A stretch of 48,692 nt of DNA from Candidatus Latescibacterota bacterium (GTDB lineage: Bacteria > Latescibacterota > UBA2968 > UBA8231). How positions within the stretch are numbered: the first letter of the stretch is position 1; every line of letters starts with the position of its first letter. The position numbers and the translations under genes are program-made. The stretch spans positions 1 to 48,692 of the forward strand of contig JAJDYK010000193.1 of assembly GCA_022825185.1 (NCBI GenBank), written 5' to 3'. Shown here piece by piece: positions 30,937 through 39,859 of this stretch. Under the pieces are notes generated by a model. That model saw only the letters and a program-made list of their open reading frames with translations. It was not told where the DNA came from and made no database searches.

Positions 30937-32259
30937 ATGAACGCGGATATAGACGCTGGGGTACTGCGCGTTGTCGAGACCTTGCGCCGGGCCGGCTTTC
31001 AGGCTCTGCTAGCCGGTGGTTGCGTGCGCGATTTGGCGTTGGGGCGCGTGCCCAAGGACTGGGATGTAGCTACGGATGCCGGGCCAGAAGAGGTGGCTGC
31101 GCTCTTTGAGCACACAGTGCCAGTGGGCGCTCAGTTTGGTATCTCGGTGGTGGTGCTCGACGAGGGCGACTACGAGGTAGCGCGCTTTCGGCGCGACGGC
31201 CCGTACCGCGATAGCCGCCGTCCCGCATCCATCGAGCCAGCCGACGCCCGCGCCGATGCCGCGCGCCGCGACTTTACCATCAACGGCTTGTTCTACGACC
31301 CGGATAGCGGTGAACTGCTCGATTACGTTGGCGGGCAGCGCGACCTCGACGATAAGGTCATCCGCGCCATTGGCGACCCGGCCGCGCGTTTTGCCGAAGA
31401 CCATCTGCGCTTGTTGCGGGCCGTGCGCTTTGCCGCCCGGCTCGGTTTTACCATCGATCCCGCGACGTGGGACGCGCTCTGTGCCCAAGTCGAGTCCATT
31501 GCCAGCGTCAGTGCCGAGCGCATTCGCGACGAGCTAACCCTGCTGTTGACTGAGGGCGGGGCTGTGGGTGGTTTGCGCCTGTTGGACCAGTCGGGCTTGC
31601 TGCAAGCCGTGCTGCCGGAAGTCGCGGCCATGCGAGGCGTGCCGCAGGATGCTGAATTCCATCCCGAAGGCGATGTGTGGACCCACGTCCAGCTTCTGTT
31701 TGAACACCTCGACGAGCCTTCGGCTGAGTTGGCTTGGGGTGCGTTGCTGCACGACATTGGCAAGCCATCGACCATGGTGCGAGCCGAGCGCATCCGCTTC
31801 CACGGCCACGACGCGATCGGGGCCGAAATGGCGGCGGCGATCTGCGGGCGGCTGCGAATGTCCAACGAAGCGCGGCGGGTCATCGGCACACTCGTGGCCG
31901 ACCACATGCGGATAAGCCACGTGCGCCAGATGCGCCCGAGCACGCTTGTGCGCCTATTGCGCGAGCCGCACTTTCCCGAGTTGCTCGAATTGCATCGCGC
32001 CGATTGCTTGGCCAGCCACGGCAAGCTCGACCTATACGAGTTTTGCCAAGAGCAGTTGGCCGCCCTAAAAAAGGAGCATCTGCGCCCGCCGGCGTTGCTT
32101 ACGGGTGACGATCTCATTGCCTTGGGCTTTGCTCCTGGGCCTCTGTTTAGGGAGATTCTCGCCGCGGTCGAGGATGCCCAGTTGGACGGGCGGCTCGACA
32201 ACTACCAATCCGCGCTGCGTTTTGTGCAACGCAAATTCTGCGCTGCGCCTGCGGCCTAA
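30937..32259 (+). CDS. cca: CCA-adding enzyme / tRNA nucleotidyltransferase with HD domain
   Basis: 440 residues from the ATG at 30937, one base after the FN3 stop; the frame is open nine codons upstream but the N-terminus MNADIDAGVLRVVETLRRAG fits the family. The class II nucleotidyltransferase head has LLAGGCVRDLALG and the DxD metal site in PKDWDVATDAG. The neck motifs are DAARRDFTINGLFYDP and EDHLRLLRAVRFAARLGF. An HD phosphohydrolase domain follows (GALLHDIGKPSTM, then RFHGHDAIGAEMA). It adds or repairs the 3' CCA of tRNAs in the cytoplasm; the HD part removes phosphates from 2',3'-cyclic ends in related enzymes. Whether it adds CCA or only A/poly(A) cannot be told from motifs alone. Confidence 0.93.
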   Translation: MNADIDAGVLRVVETLRRAGFQALLAGGCVRDLALGRVPKDWDVATDAGPEEVAALFEHTVPVGAQFGISVVVLDEGDYEVARFRRDGPYRDSRRPASIEPADARADAARRDFTINGLFYDPDSGELLDYVGGQRDLDDKVIRAIGDPAARFAEDHLRLLRAVRFAARLGFTIDPATWDALCAQVESIASVSAERIRDELTLLLTEGGAVGGLRLLDQSGLLQAVLPEVAAMRGVPQDAEFHPEGDVWTHVQLLFEHLDEPSAELAWGALLHDIGKPSTMVRAERIRFHGHDAIGAEMAAAICGRLRMSNEARRVIGTLVADHMRISHVRQMRPSTLVRLLREPHFPELLELHRADCLASHGKLDLYEFCQEQLAALKKEHLRPPALLTGDDLIALGFAPGPLFREILAAVEDAQLDGRLDNYQSALRFVQRKFCAAPAA

Positions 32260-32309
32260 TTCACAAGATGATCCGCAGATGGACGCCGGGCGGTTTGTGC
32301 AACGTGCGT

Positions 32310-34211
32310 TCAGTCCAGCCCCCGCTTGAGTACCTCTAGTACCGGCTGGTGCCCTGCCGGCGACATCAGGTACAGTCCGCTCCAGCCTTCCGCACGCACT
32401 TGACGCACTTGCTCGGCAGCCAATTCGACGCCCGCTTTAGCTTGGTCGGTCGGGTCCGCATACGCGGATAGCTTGGCAAAAATCGCTTCCGGCACAACCA
32501 CTCCGGGCACCTCGGCAATGCGCCGGGCGTGTTCCAACCCCCGCAGCACCATGACCCCCACAATGATCGGCACCTGAGCGCGATACGTGGTCAGGGCCGC
32601 TAGGGCCTTGCAGTCAAAGGCCGGCTGGGTCATTACGTAATCGGCTCCCGCGTCGATTTTGCGGGCCAGCCGCTCCCACTCGCGCTGGAGATTGAGGGCT
32701 TCTGGCTCGCAGCCCGTGCCAATGGTAAAGTGGGTGCGGGGGTCGCGGTGCGTGCCGAGCGGTTGGCCGCCAAAGTCCAGTCCAGCATTGAGAAAGGCGT
32801 GGGCATAGCGAATGAGGGCGGCGGAGTCGAGGTCGAAAACAGCGGTGGAGCGCGGATAGGTCGGTGCCATTTTCGGGGGATCACCGGTGATGAAGAGCAC
32901 GTTGTGGATGCGGTTGGCCCAATAGCCGATGAGCCGGCTTTGCAACCCCATGACGTTGAGGTCGCGGCTGGTACAGTGGGGAATTAGTTCGAGGCGGTCG
33001 CGCTCCCAATGCAAGCGGTGGCGGATGAGTTGAACGAAATCGCCCGGTGGCATGAGGGGAATGCCGCGCGAGCCATCGGTTATGTCAAGGGCATCGGCCA
33101 AGCCCGAGGCGGCCAACTCGGCGATAAAAGCGAGCCGGGCTTTCAGTCCGCCGGTGCCGCGCGGGGGCAGCAACTCGACGCTGACGGCGAATTGGCCGTC
33201 GAAGAGCTTGCGCGAGAATGGGCCATTGCGGCGCTTGACGGCTGCGTCGGTTGGTGGCTGGTCCGGCGTCCTTGCCGAAGTGACGATGCGCTCCCCGGCC
33301 GCAAGACCGTGGAGGTAGTTGTGCATCTCGTGGATGTGGGGGGGATGGACCTCGCAACAGCCGCCGATGAGGCGCACACCCTTGTGCGCCATTTCGCGAG
33401 CAAAGCGCCCCATGCACTCGGGGTTGACGCCCGTTAGGTAGCGATGGCCCACGCGCCGGAACTCGCCGCCGTTGGGCATGACTGCGAGTTGGACTTGGCC
33501 GTCGCGCACGGATGCGCATTCTTGCGCTGCGTCGAGGAAGGCCCGCGCTTCCGCGAGCGCACAGCAGTTGATGCCAACGACATCTGCGCCCAAGGCCGCG
33601 GCGGTTTGGATGTATGTTTGGGGGGCTTGCTCCCACGTGCCGTCGCGCTGGTGCAAGGCCATCTGGACGATGACCGGCGCGGGGTTGTCGAGGTCCTGTA
33701 GTAGCTCTAAGAGGGCGGCGACCTGATCGAGGCAAGTAAAAGTCTCTAACAGCAGGGCATCGACACCGCTGGCGACGAGGGATTCGATTTGGGCGCGGTA
33801 CAGGTCGCTAACCGTGCGCGGGGATTGGGCCGCCGGCAAGGGCGGGCCTAGAGAGCCGAGGACGAACAAAGGATCGCTGCACTGGGCCTGTTGGCGGTAT
33901 TGGTCAATGGCCTCGCGGGCCAAGCGCACGGCCGTCGCGTTGATCTCGGCGATGGACTCAGCCGAGGGGTAGGTCGCGTTGGCGGCAAAGGAATTGCTGG
34001 TCAGGCATTGGGCACCGGCTTGCAGATATTCGCGGTGGAGTTGGCGGACGAGTGCTGGGCGGGTGAGGTTGAAGGCTTCGTAGAGATGATTTTGCTCGGA
34101 GACGCGGCCGATAAGCGCGAACAGATAAGAGCCCAAGGCACCATCGGCTAGCAAGGGGCGGTGGTGGAGGGCGGCGAGGAATGGGTGCATGGAGACAGTG
34201 GGGTTGTCCAC
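32310..34211 (-). CDS. Homocysteine S-methyltransferase / methylenetetrahydrofolate reductase fusion
   Basis: 633 residues. Residues 8-305 are a homocysteine methyltransferase barrel: DGALGSYLFALIG near the start, and the zinc Cys ligands in GINCCA and GGCCEVHPPHIHEM. Residues 335-625 are an MTHFR-like flavin barrel (SVELLPPRGTGGLKARL, DALDITDGSRG, VLFITGDPPKMA, MTQPAFDCKALAAL). Similar fusions (YitJ type) couple reduction of methylene-THF to methylation of homocysteine to give methionine. The proposed GTG at 34211 shares its first base with the last base of the TAG stop of the nitrile hydratase accessory gene; an ATG seven codons later (34190) is an alternative. It ends the minus-strand cluster starting with XPB. 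Its direct link with nitrile hydratase is unexplained. Confidence 0.92.
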   Translation of the reverse strand: MDNPTVSMHPFLAALHHRPLLADGALGSYLFALIGRVSEQNHLYEAFNLTRPALVRQLHREYLQAGAQCLTSNSFAANATYPSAESIAEINATAVRLAREAIDQYRQQAQCSDPLFVLGSLGPPLPAAQSPRTVSDLYRAQIESLVASGVDALLLETFTCLDQVAALLELLQDLDNPAPVIVQMALHQRDGTWEQAPQTYIQTAAALGADVVGINCCALAEARAFLDAAQECASVRDGQVQLAVMPNGGEFRRVGHRYLTGVNPECMGRFAREMAHKGVRLIGGCCEVHPPHIHEMHNYLHGLAAGERIVTSARTPDQPPTDAAVKRRNGPFSRKLFDGQFAVSVELLPPRGTGGLKARLAFIAELAASGLADALDITDGSRGIPLMPPGDFVQLIRHRLHWERDRLELIPHCTSRDLNVMGLQSRLIGYWANRIHNVLFITGDPPKMAPTYPRSTAVFDLDSAALIRYAHAFLNAGLDFGGQPLGTHRDPRTHFTIGTGCEPEALNLQREWERLARKIDAGADYVMTQPAFDCKALAALTTYRAQVPIIVGVMVLRGLEHARRIAEVPGVVVPEAIFAKLSAYADPTDQAKAGVELAAEQVRQVRAEGWSGLYLMSPAGHQPVLEVLKRGLD

Positions 34212-34549
34212 TAATGCTCGTGATCGTCGTGAATGCCAGCGGCGTATTCTGCTGTTTTGGCGTCTAGTTGTTCTCGGCTGAGCAAGCCCTTGGCAATGAT
34301 CAACTCTTCGAGCGAAGCGATCCAGCGGGTGTAATAGTTAGCGGGGTCGTTGTTTTGGTCGGCCGTCGCGATTGTCGCTGCTAATTCCGCACTGAACTCG
34401 CGCCATTCGTAGAGTTCTTTTGCGTTAAGTGCAACCGCAAGGCCAAAGGCGCGTGCTTCCCAAGGGGCCTGAAAGATCAGTTCGCCATTTTCTCGCGGCA
34501 GGGCGATTTGTGCTTCCATTGCGGAAATTTGTCGGTCGGTTTGTTGCAT
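34211..34549 (-). CDS. Nitrile hydratase accessory protein (activator, beta-subunit-like)
   Basis: 112 residues, the size of P14K/NhlE-type activators. The sequence resembles the N-terminal half of nitrile hydratase beta subunits (LIFQAPWEARAFGLAVAL, then YYTRWIASLEELIIAKGLLS followed by EQLDAKTAEY), as is known for these accessory proteins. They deliver cobalt to the alpha subunit by subunit exchange. The His/Asp-rich C-terminus (HDDHEH) may help bind metal. It follows alpha by 10 bases, giving the order beta-alpha-activator that is usual for cobalt-type enzymes. The ATG at 34549 comes just after a weak GGGATAAT site. Confidence 0.9.
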   Translation of the reverse strand: MQQTDRQISAMEAQIALPRENGELIFQAPWEARAFGLAVALNAKELYEWREFSAELAATIATADQNNDPANYYTRWIASLEELIIAKGLLSREQLDAKTAEYAAGIHDDHEH

Positions 34550-34559
34550 TATCCCAGCC

Positions 34560-35168
34560 TCACTTTGCCGGTGCTTCGATCTTCGCTACGCCGATCATCG
34601 AGTCGCGCGTGACGAGCGCGACGAGTTGTTCTTCGGTATGGTCTTCCGTGTTGGCGGGGCGTTCCGGCAGCACCATGTAGCGGAGGTCCGAGTTGCTGTC
34701 CCAGACGCGGATTTCGATTGAATCGGATAACTCGAGGTCAAATTCCCGCAAGACCACTCTCGGTTCCCGCACCACCCGAGAGCGATACGCGTAGGATTTG
34801 TACCAACTCGGCGGCAGGCCGAGTACGGACCAGGGATAACAGGAGCAAAGGGTGCAAACGACGACGTGGTGGACAGTGGATGTGTTTTCCAAGACGACGA
34901 TTTTGCTGCCGTGCGCGTCGCCGAAATCTAGTTCGGCAATAGCCGCGGTGCCGTCTTTGAGTAGCCGGCGTTTGTAGTCTGGGTCGCTCCAGGCGCGGGC
35001 AACTACTTTGGCACCGTTGAGCGGGCCTACGTCTTGTTCGTATTTCTGCACGACTTCGTCTATGATATGCGTTGTCAGCAAGCCCTTTTCGACTAGGAGC
35101 GATTCGAGCGCTCTGGTGCGCAGGGCGGCATCTGTCTCGGTGTGGACGGATTCGCGAGAATTATTCAT
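34560..35168 (-). CDS. Nitrile hydratase alpha subunit, cobalt type
   Basis: 202 residues from the ATG at 35168 (AAAGGA ahead); a longer frame would overlap the beta gene. The metal site is Cys105-Thr-Leu-Cys108-Ser109-Cys110 in [11 protein letters not shown]. Thr at position two marks the cobalt type (iron enzymes have Ser), and Cys108 and Cys110 are the residues oxidised to sulfinic and sulfenic forms in known enzymes. [11 protein letters not shown] and VVREPRVVL are conserved active-site segments. It hydrates nitriles to amides in the cytoplasm as a heterodimer with beta. Thiocyanate hydrolase gamma subunits share the motif, but the subunit layout here is that of nitrile hydratase. No amidase to use the product is in the window. 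Confidence 0.95.
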   Translation of the reverse strand: MNNSRESVHTETDAALRTRALESLLVEKGLLTTHIIDEVVQKYEQDVGPLNGAKVVARAWSDPDYKRRLLKDGTAAIAELDFGDAHGSKIVVLENTSTVHHVVVCTLCSCYPWSVLGLPPSWYKSYAYRSRVVREPRVVLREFDLELSDSIEIRVWDSNSDLRYMVLPERPANTEDHTEEQLVALVTRDSMIGVAKIEAPAK

Positions 35169-35197
35169 AACAAAAATCCTTTTGTGGTTGGAATTGG

Positions 35198-35869
35198 TTA
35201 CGCCGGTTCTAGGTAGCTTTCCCACATATCCAAATAGACGGCACTTTTGGTTTCCGCGGCGCTACCCCACAGTTCAGCGGCGTCAAAGCGCACGGCGTAC
35301 AAAGGTTGCTGGCGAGTTGTACACCCTGCGGGTAGTTCGGCGTCTTGGAGGTTGTAGATGCCGTAGAAATTGGTGACTGTGCCGCATTTGTCGCGCGCGT
35401 AGCGGGGAAGCCGGGTGTGGCCTGTGGGGTGGATATTGCGCGACCGCACGAGGTCTCCGGTGGAAAATTGCGGCTGGATATCCATTGGCTGCGGAGGTGG
35501 ATTCGCCGGGCGCGAGCGCTTGAGTTTCGCGCGGACGGCATCGGGGTCGGGATGCACTGGGGTTTCGGCATTGGGATGGGCCCGGAGAAGCGCCATCCGC
35601 GTCTCCAACTCTTCTTGTGTTAGCACGCCGGCGTCAATCAGCCCTTTGATGCGGGAGTACAGCCATTTTTCGTAATAGCTGGACGACAGGTAGTGGGCTG
35701 GATCCATGTTTTCGATGTTGTTGCGGGAGCCGCCGGGGATCGGTACCGGGGTCGCTACAGTCATGGCAAGTACCCGGCCCTCCCAAGGGTCGTGGAATAA
35801 AGGTTCGTTTTCCTCGCGTATAACGGGGCCAAATCCGTGCATCCCGCCCATGTCGTGAATGCCGTCCAT
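35198..35869 (-). CDS. Nitrile hydratase beta subunit
   Basis: 223 residues, start [16 protein letters not shown], the diagnostic N-terminus of beta subunits, with AGGAGCAACT before the ATG. Then comes the helical arm ([37 protein letters not shown]), a linker, and the C-terminal SH3-like barrel ([51 protein letters not shown]). Beta completes the active site over the alpha metal. Beta precedes alpha by 29 bases. Upstream on the same strand, 53 bases away, is the Bax1 nuclease gene, so the hydratase may be read from the XPB-Bax1 transcript unless that short gap hides a promoter. Confidence 0.96.
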   Translation of the reverse strand: MDGIHDMGGMHGFGPVIREENEPLFHDPWEGRVLAMTVATPVPIPGGSRNNIENMDPAHYLSSSYYEKWLYSRIKGLIDAGVLTQEELETRMALLRAHPNAETPVHPDPDAVRAKLKRSRPANPPPQPMDIQPQFSTGDLVRSRNIHPTGHTRLPRYARDKCGTVTNFYGIYNLQDAELPAGCTTRQQPLYAVRFDAAELWGSAAETKSAVYLDMWESYLEPA

Positions 35870-35922
35870 AGTTGCTCCTAGGGTTTAGCTATCGTGGATG
35901 GTTGGGTTTCCGAATGTAAGGT

Positions 35923-37161
35923 TCACTTGATCGTTTGCCCAGTCGCGGGCGGTTCAATCTGGTCTAATAAATGTATGACGTCTTTGGGCTGAACTTTGTT
36001 GCGAAAAAAGAAGACTCCGCCGGGTACGTTTTTAAAATCGTCCTCGCTGACATTGAGATTGGAAGAGACGGCCACGAGCAAGTCCTTGCGCTGGGCTTGG
36101 CGCAGCTTTTCCAGCTTGCGGCGCAGATACTCGGGCCGCCAGTATCCCATGATTTCCAAAAGCGCTATGCGGCCGTCGGGATGGCGGAAGGTAAAGTCCG
36201 GGATCATCACGGTCTCTTTGAGGTTGACCACTTCGCTTTCCCGCTCTAGCTGCCATTGGGTTTTGGCCTTGGTGAAACGCGCGGCAAACGTCTCCTCCAA
36301 CAGCGAATCGTACAAAGTCTGATCCTTGTAATGCGACACGAGACCCGATTGATCGTCGAGGACGAACTGCTGGCGGCGGCCGTCCTTGCGGACAATATCA
36401 GCCTGCATCGACCAGCGGGTACACAGCAATAAGGCCGGGAGGAAAATTGCCATTTGCAGGCCGTATTTCTGCGAGTGGCGAAACATGCTCACCGGGCCGT
36501 CGAGCCCGATCTCATAGCCGGCATCGACATCGCCTTCGATGGTGTGGATCAGCCGATAGAACTTGATGAATTTGAAAAGCTGCTTGTAGCGCACGGGCAG
36601 GTTGCGATACACGCTCAGGCGCAGGACTTCGCAGCGGTAGAGCATGGCTTGGGCTAGTGCCACGTTGTAGCGCAGCAGCAACTCGTTGGGCGCGGGCGCG
36701 GCAAAGGTGGCAAGCTGGTGATTTTCAGGCAGGTCGGCGTACAGCCCTGTGAGCACGTCTTCGCTGCTGATCTGGTGTTTGAGAGCGACCTGCTCCAGCA
36801 GATCTTCGCGCTTGACTGGGTAGATGAGGCTGGTCTCGCGGACGACCGGATGGTGGGCGCGGGCCAACGTAAAAACGGCATGGCGCAATTCTTCGGGGGG
36901 CTGAGGACTGTCGATGTGGAATTCGCAGTAGTGGTCGCAGAGTAGCTTGGCTAGGCCGCGCTGGATGCGGTAGTCGGTGCGATCTCCGGCGAGCAAGTCG
37001 AGGGCTTGTCGTAGTTCGCGGCGGGTTTTGCCTTGGTGTGTGGCGTGGATTTCGATGAGTGCTTGGGCTAGGTCGATGAGGGCCGGGTCCTCGACATCGA
37101 CATAGAGCGGTTCGATGTAAGGGCCGCGCGAGCGGGTCAGCAGGAGGTCCGAGGTCAGCAC
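35923..37161 (-). CDS. Bax1-like nuclease (DUF790)
   Basis: 412 residues, full DUF790 length. It opens MLTSDLLLTRSRGPYIEPLY, as in archaeal Bax1. The nuclease site lies near the C-terminus: Pro321-Asp322 in MIPDFTFRHPDG, then Glu336 in LLEIMGYWRPEYLRRKL with Lys349, a PD-(D/E)xK-like layout with the EIxGYW signature. Bax1 is the structure-specific nuclease partner of the XPB helicase; together they unwind and cut bubble DNA in archaeal nucleotide excision repair. The XPB gene is five bases upstream. The start is a GTG at 37161 without a strong SD site, which suits coupling to the XPB stop. Confidence 0.92.
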   Translation of the reverse strand: MLTSDLLLTRSRGPYIEPLYVDVEDPALIDLAQALIEIHATHQGKTRRELRQALDLLAGDRTDYRIQRGLAKLLCDHYCEFHIDSPQPPEELRHAVFTLARAHHPVVRETSLIYPVKREDLLEQVALKHQISSEDVLTGLYADLPENHQLATFAAPAPNELLLRYNVALAQAMLYRCEVLRLSVYRNLPVRYKQLFKFIKFYRLIHTIEGDVDAGYEIGLDGPVSMFRHSQKYGLQMAIFLPALLLCTRWSMQADIVRKDGRRQQFVLDDQSGLVSHYKDQTLYDSLLEETFAARFTKAKTQWQLERESEVVNLKETVMIPDFTFRHPDGRIALLEIMGYWRPEYLRRKLEKLRQAQRKDLLVAVSSNLNVSEDDFKNVPGGVFFFRNKVQPKDVIHLLDQIEPPATGQTIK

Positions 37162-37166
37162 GGTGT

Positions 37167-38522
37167 TTACTCGTAGGCTTCGTGGCGGCGGCGGCGGTCG
37201 CTGATGCGGTCTTCGACTGTGTTCTTGGAGACCACTTCGTAGAGCACGGCTTCTTTGCCTTGGCGACGGCGGAGGATGCGCCCGAGGCGCTGGACGTGCT
37301 CGCGGATGGTCCCTGAGCCGGAGAGTACTACCGCGACGTTGGCTTCGGGGATGTTGACGCCCTCGTTGAGCACTTTTGAGGCGACGAGGGCGAGATACTC
37401 TCCCTTGTTGAAGGCTTCGAGGATGGCCTTGCGCTCCCGCGTGCGGGTGCGGTGGGTAATGGCCGGGACCAAGAAGGTGCGGGAGATCTGATGGACGGTC
37501 TCGTTGTCGTTGGTAAAAATCAACACGCGGTCGCGCGGGTGGGCCTTGAGGATGTCTTCGAGGACGCGGAGCTTGGCGGTCGCGCCGAGAGCAATCTGGC
37601 GATGGCGGCGGTAGGCGTGCATGGCCCGCCGGCCGCTGGTGCTCTTGGCGGAGAGCATGACGAAGTGCCGCCAGCCATCTTTGGTGCCGAGGCGGATGTT
37701 CTTGTCGGCGAGGAAAGCCTGGTACTCGTCTCGGGCGGCCTCGTACTGGACGCGCTCTTCAGCGACCATATCCACTTGGCGGCGCTCGACGCGATACTCT
37801 GCTAGGTACTCGCCGGACAAGGCGCGGATGCCGCGCTCATAGGCTATGGGGCCGACGAGGGTGTCGAGGAGCACGTGGCGACCGTCGGCGCGTTCTGGCG
37901 TGGCGGTCAGTCCTAGGCGGTAGGGCGCTAGGCACATTTCGGCCGCGTGGCTGTACATTTCGCCGGGCAGGTGGTGGACCTCGTCGAAGACGATGAGGCC
38001 GAAGCGGTTGCCGTAGCGGTCCATCTGCATGTACGCGCTGTCGTACGTGGCGACGGTCAGGTCGGCTAGTTCGTGATAGCCGCCGCCGAGCAGGCCGACT
38101 TCGACGGCAAACGAGCGGGTGAGCAGGTCGTACCACTGGTTCATCAGGTCGATGGTCGGCGCGACGACGAGGGTGCTGCGCTGGACTTCTATCATCGCCA
38201 TGAGCGCGACCTGTGACTTGCCCGATCCCGTGGGCAAGACGACCACGCCGCGGCAGCCGTGCTGTTGCCAAGCGGCGATGCTTTCGGCTTGGTGAGGGTG
38301 CGGCTCGGGTGCGGTGCGCAGTTGCAGGGAAAGGGTATTGTAGCGCGGGGCTGTATTCTTGAAGGCGACTTCGTGCCGTTTGAGGTATTCGACGCTTTCG
38401 CGGTAGAAGTGAGCTTGGGTGCGCCAGTGATCGACGCGCGGGTCCCAGACAAAGGCCGGGGGCGCGTCTGGGCCGACGTAGTCGCGCAGGAGTAGGGTGC
38501 CTTCTTCAAAAGTCAGACGCAT
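37167..38522 (-). CDS. XPB-like DNA repair helicase (SF2)
   Basis: 451 residues from the ATG at 38522; the longer frame overlaps the promoter region of the divergent gene and adds no family sequence. Residues 1-70 resemble the damage-recognition part, followed by Walker A Pro97-Ser103 (PTGSGKS), DEVHH at 180-184, GLTATPERADGRH, LIFTNDNETV, and the C-terminal RecA domain with VLNEGVNIPEANVAVVLSGSG and QRLGRILRRRQG (arginine fingers). This is the 3'-5' helicase of the XPB/Rad25 group known in archaea, eukaryotes and some bacteria. Its Bax1 nuclease partner follows directly, so an archaeal-type excision repair unit is predicted in addition to whatever UvrABC genes the organism may have elsewhere. 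Confidence 0.93.
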   Translation of the reverse strand: MRLTFEEGTLLLRDYVGPDAPPAFVWDPRVDHWRTQAHFYRESVEYLKRHEVAFKNTAPRYNTLSLQLRTAPEPHPHQAESIAAWQQHGCRGVVVLPTGSGKSQVALMAMIEVQRSTLVVAPTIDLMNQWYDLLTRSFAVEVGLLGGGYHELADLTVATYDSAYMQMDRYGNRFGLIVFDEVHHLPGEMYSHAAEMCLAPYRLGLTATPERADGRHVLLDTLVGPIAYERGIRALSGEYLAEYRVERRQVDMVAEERVQYEAARDEYQAFLADKNIRLGTKDGWRHFVMLSAKSTSGRRAMHAYRRHRQIALGATAKLRVLEDILKAHPRDRVLIFTNDNETVHQISRTFLVPAITHRTRTRERKAILEAFNKGEYLALVASKVLNEGVNIPEANVAVVLSGSGTIREHVQRLGRILRRRQGKEAVLYEVVSKNTVEDRISDRRRRHEAYE

Positions 38523-38607
38523 AGACGCAGATTGATTAGAGGGAAGAGAAATGATACATTGGGGCCAGAGAGCGGGCAAGGCATCATCAACCAAGGAGAC
38601 ATGCGAT

Positions 38608-39555
38608 ATGAACACAGCCCGAGTGGGTTTGGCCCGCGCTGGTGCGCGGCGAGCCAACGTATATCAAGCGCTAAATTTGGTGCGCGAGGACGTCGAGCCG
38701 AAGCTAGCCGCCCAAGTGATGCTCAAGCCGAATTTCCTGTCTAGCGAAAATCCCCTCGCTTCAACGCACGCCGACGCCATGCGCGGTGCGATCGACTTTT
38801 TGCTGAGTACGGCGCAGCCGCCCGAGGAGATCGTCATTGCCGAAGGCGGCAACGAGAAGTATTCGGGCGAGGCGTTTGCCAATTTCGGCTATGATGCACT
38901 GGTCGAAGAATATTCGGTGCCGATTCGCTTGGTCGATCTGCATCAGGAGACGCGGTGGGAAGAGACGGCGATTTACATGGCCGGTGGCGTCGAGGCGACT
39001 GTGCGGATGCCGAGCGTGGTACTCGAATGTCCCTGCACCGTCTCGGTGGCTGTGGCCAAGACCCACGACGTGTGCGTGGTTACGTTGGCGCAGAAGAACA
39101 TGATTATGGGGACGCTGCACAAAGAGGATCGCATTAAGATGCACGGCTATCCCTCGCACGCCGAGCGCGTATTGCCTAGCGAAGCCGAGGTGCTCAATGT
39201 GAACTTGATTCGCTTGGCCCAGTATCTCAAGCCGGATATCGGGATCGTCGATGGCACGGTGGGCTTGCAGGGCAATGGCCCTGGGGGAACCGATGCGGTT
39301 CCTATGGGTGCGGCCGCGGCGTCAGCCGATGTGTTTGCCGTGGATGCGGTCATGGCTAAGGCCATGGGCTTTGAGCCGATGGAACTGGGCCTTTTGCACT
39401 ACGCCGACACCTTGGGCTACGGCGTGGGTGACTTGGAGCGGATCGAGGTGCGGGGTGTGCCGATTGCCGAGGTCTCCTGCGCTTTCAAGCCGCACGAGAC
39501 GACGGAGCAGCAGATGCAGTGGCGCAGTGCGGCGGTGGCGGAGTTTTTGCCGTAG
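38608..39555 (+). CDS. DUF362 domain protein
   Basis: 315 residues from the ATG at 38608 with AAGGAG nine bases ahead; the upstream extension of 19 codons is rejected on that basis. The DUF362 pattern is present: QVMLKPNFLSSENPLASTHADAMR near residues 38-60, EIVIAEGGNEKYSG, VAVAKTHDVCVVTLAQKNMIMG and DIGIVDGTVGLQGNGPGGTDAV. Some DUF362 proteins carry ferredoxin clusters at the C-terminus; this one has none, and only scattered Cys. A function is not established for the soluble type. It is divergent from the XPB gene and precedes the ribbon-helix-helix/sulfatase unit on the same strand. Confidence 0.88.
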   Translation: MNTARVGLARAGARRANVYQALNLVREDVEPKLAAQVMLKPNFLSSENPLASTHADAMRGAIDFLLSTAQPPEEIVIAEGGNEKYSGEAFANFGYDALVEEYSVPIRLVDLHQETRWEETAIYMAGGVEATVRMPSVVLECPCTVSVAVAKTHDVCVVTLAQKNMIMGTLHKEDRIKMHGYPSHAERVLPSEAEVLNVNLIRLAQYLKPDIGIVDGTVGLQGNGPGGTDAVPMGAAAASADVFAVDAVMAKAMGFEPMELGLLHYADTLGYGVGDLERIEVRGVPIAEVSCAFKPHETTEQQMQWRSAAVAEFLP

Positions 39556-39566
39556 GGAGTGTTGAG

Positions 39567-39614
39567 ATGAGAACAGCTATTCCGCTGGAATTAATGCAGG
39601 AGACCAAGATATGA
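39567..39614 (+). CDS. Possible 15-codon leader minigene
   Basis: ATG at 39567 after GGGAGTGTTGAG gives MRTAIPLELMQETKI and stops in an ATGA overlap with the next gene. The overlap and ribosome site are suggestive, but a frame this short may be chance. It could be a coupling leader or the stub of an older antitoxin gene, since it begins MRT like the following one. Confidence 0.25.
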   Translation: MRTAIPLELMQETKI

Positions 39615-39859
39615 GAACCGTACAAATGACCTTCGATGAGGAACTAATTGAGGAAGTTGATAAGGTTGTGAAGAAAATAGGCACGACGAGATCGGCTTTT
39701 GCGCGGGAGGCTTTATACGCTGCTCTCAGGCGGACAAAAATACAAGAAAAGGAGCAAAAACACCGCGAGGGATATGCCCGCAAGCCGGTTCAATCGGGCG
39801 AATTCAGCCAGTGGGAAGACGAGCGAGACTTACCCCAACAAAGGATACTTCTACCATGA
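39611..39859 (+). CDS. Ribbon-helix-helix (CopG/MetJ-type) DNA-binding protein
   Basis: 82 residues. The first 45 form the RHH fold: strand RTVQMTFDEEL, helix IEEVDKVVKKIG and helix TTRSAFAREALYAALRR. The basic/polar tail (QEKEQKHREGYARKP) and acidic end (EWEDERD-like) are typical of antitoxins that grip a MazF- or RelE-type toxin. No toxin gene follows; instead the stop overlaps the sulfatase ATG (ATGA). It is either an orphan antitoxin or a regulator of the sulfatase-FdhD unit with which it is cotranslated. GCAGGAG lies before the ATG. Dimer binding to its own promoter is the expected mode. Confidence 0.82.
   Translation: MRTVQMTFDEELIEEVDKVVKKIGTTRSAFAREALYAALRRTKIQEKEQKHREGYARKPVQSGEFSQWEDERDLPQQRILLP

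Noticed and set aside
33085..33735. 216-codon same-strand frame inside the homocysteine methyltransferase gene
   Set aside because: It is Arg/Pro-rich and low in complexity, typical of a shadow in GC-rich DNA; the main frame has all the family motifs.
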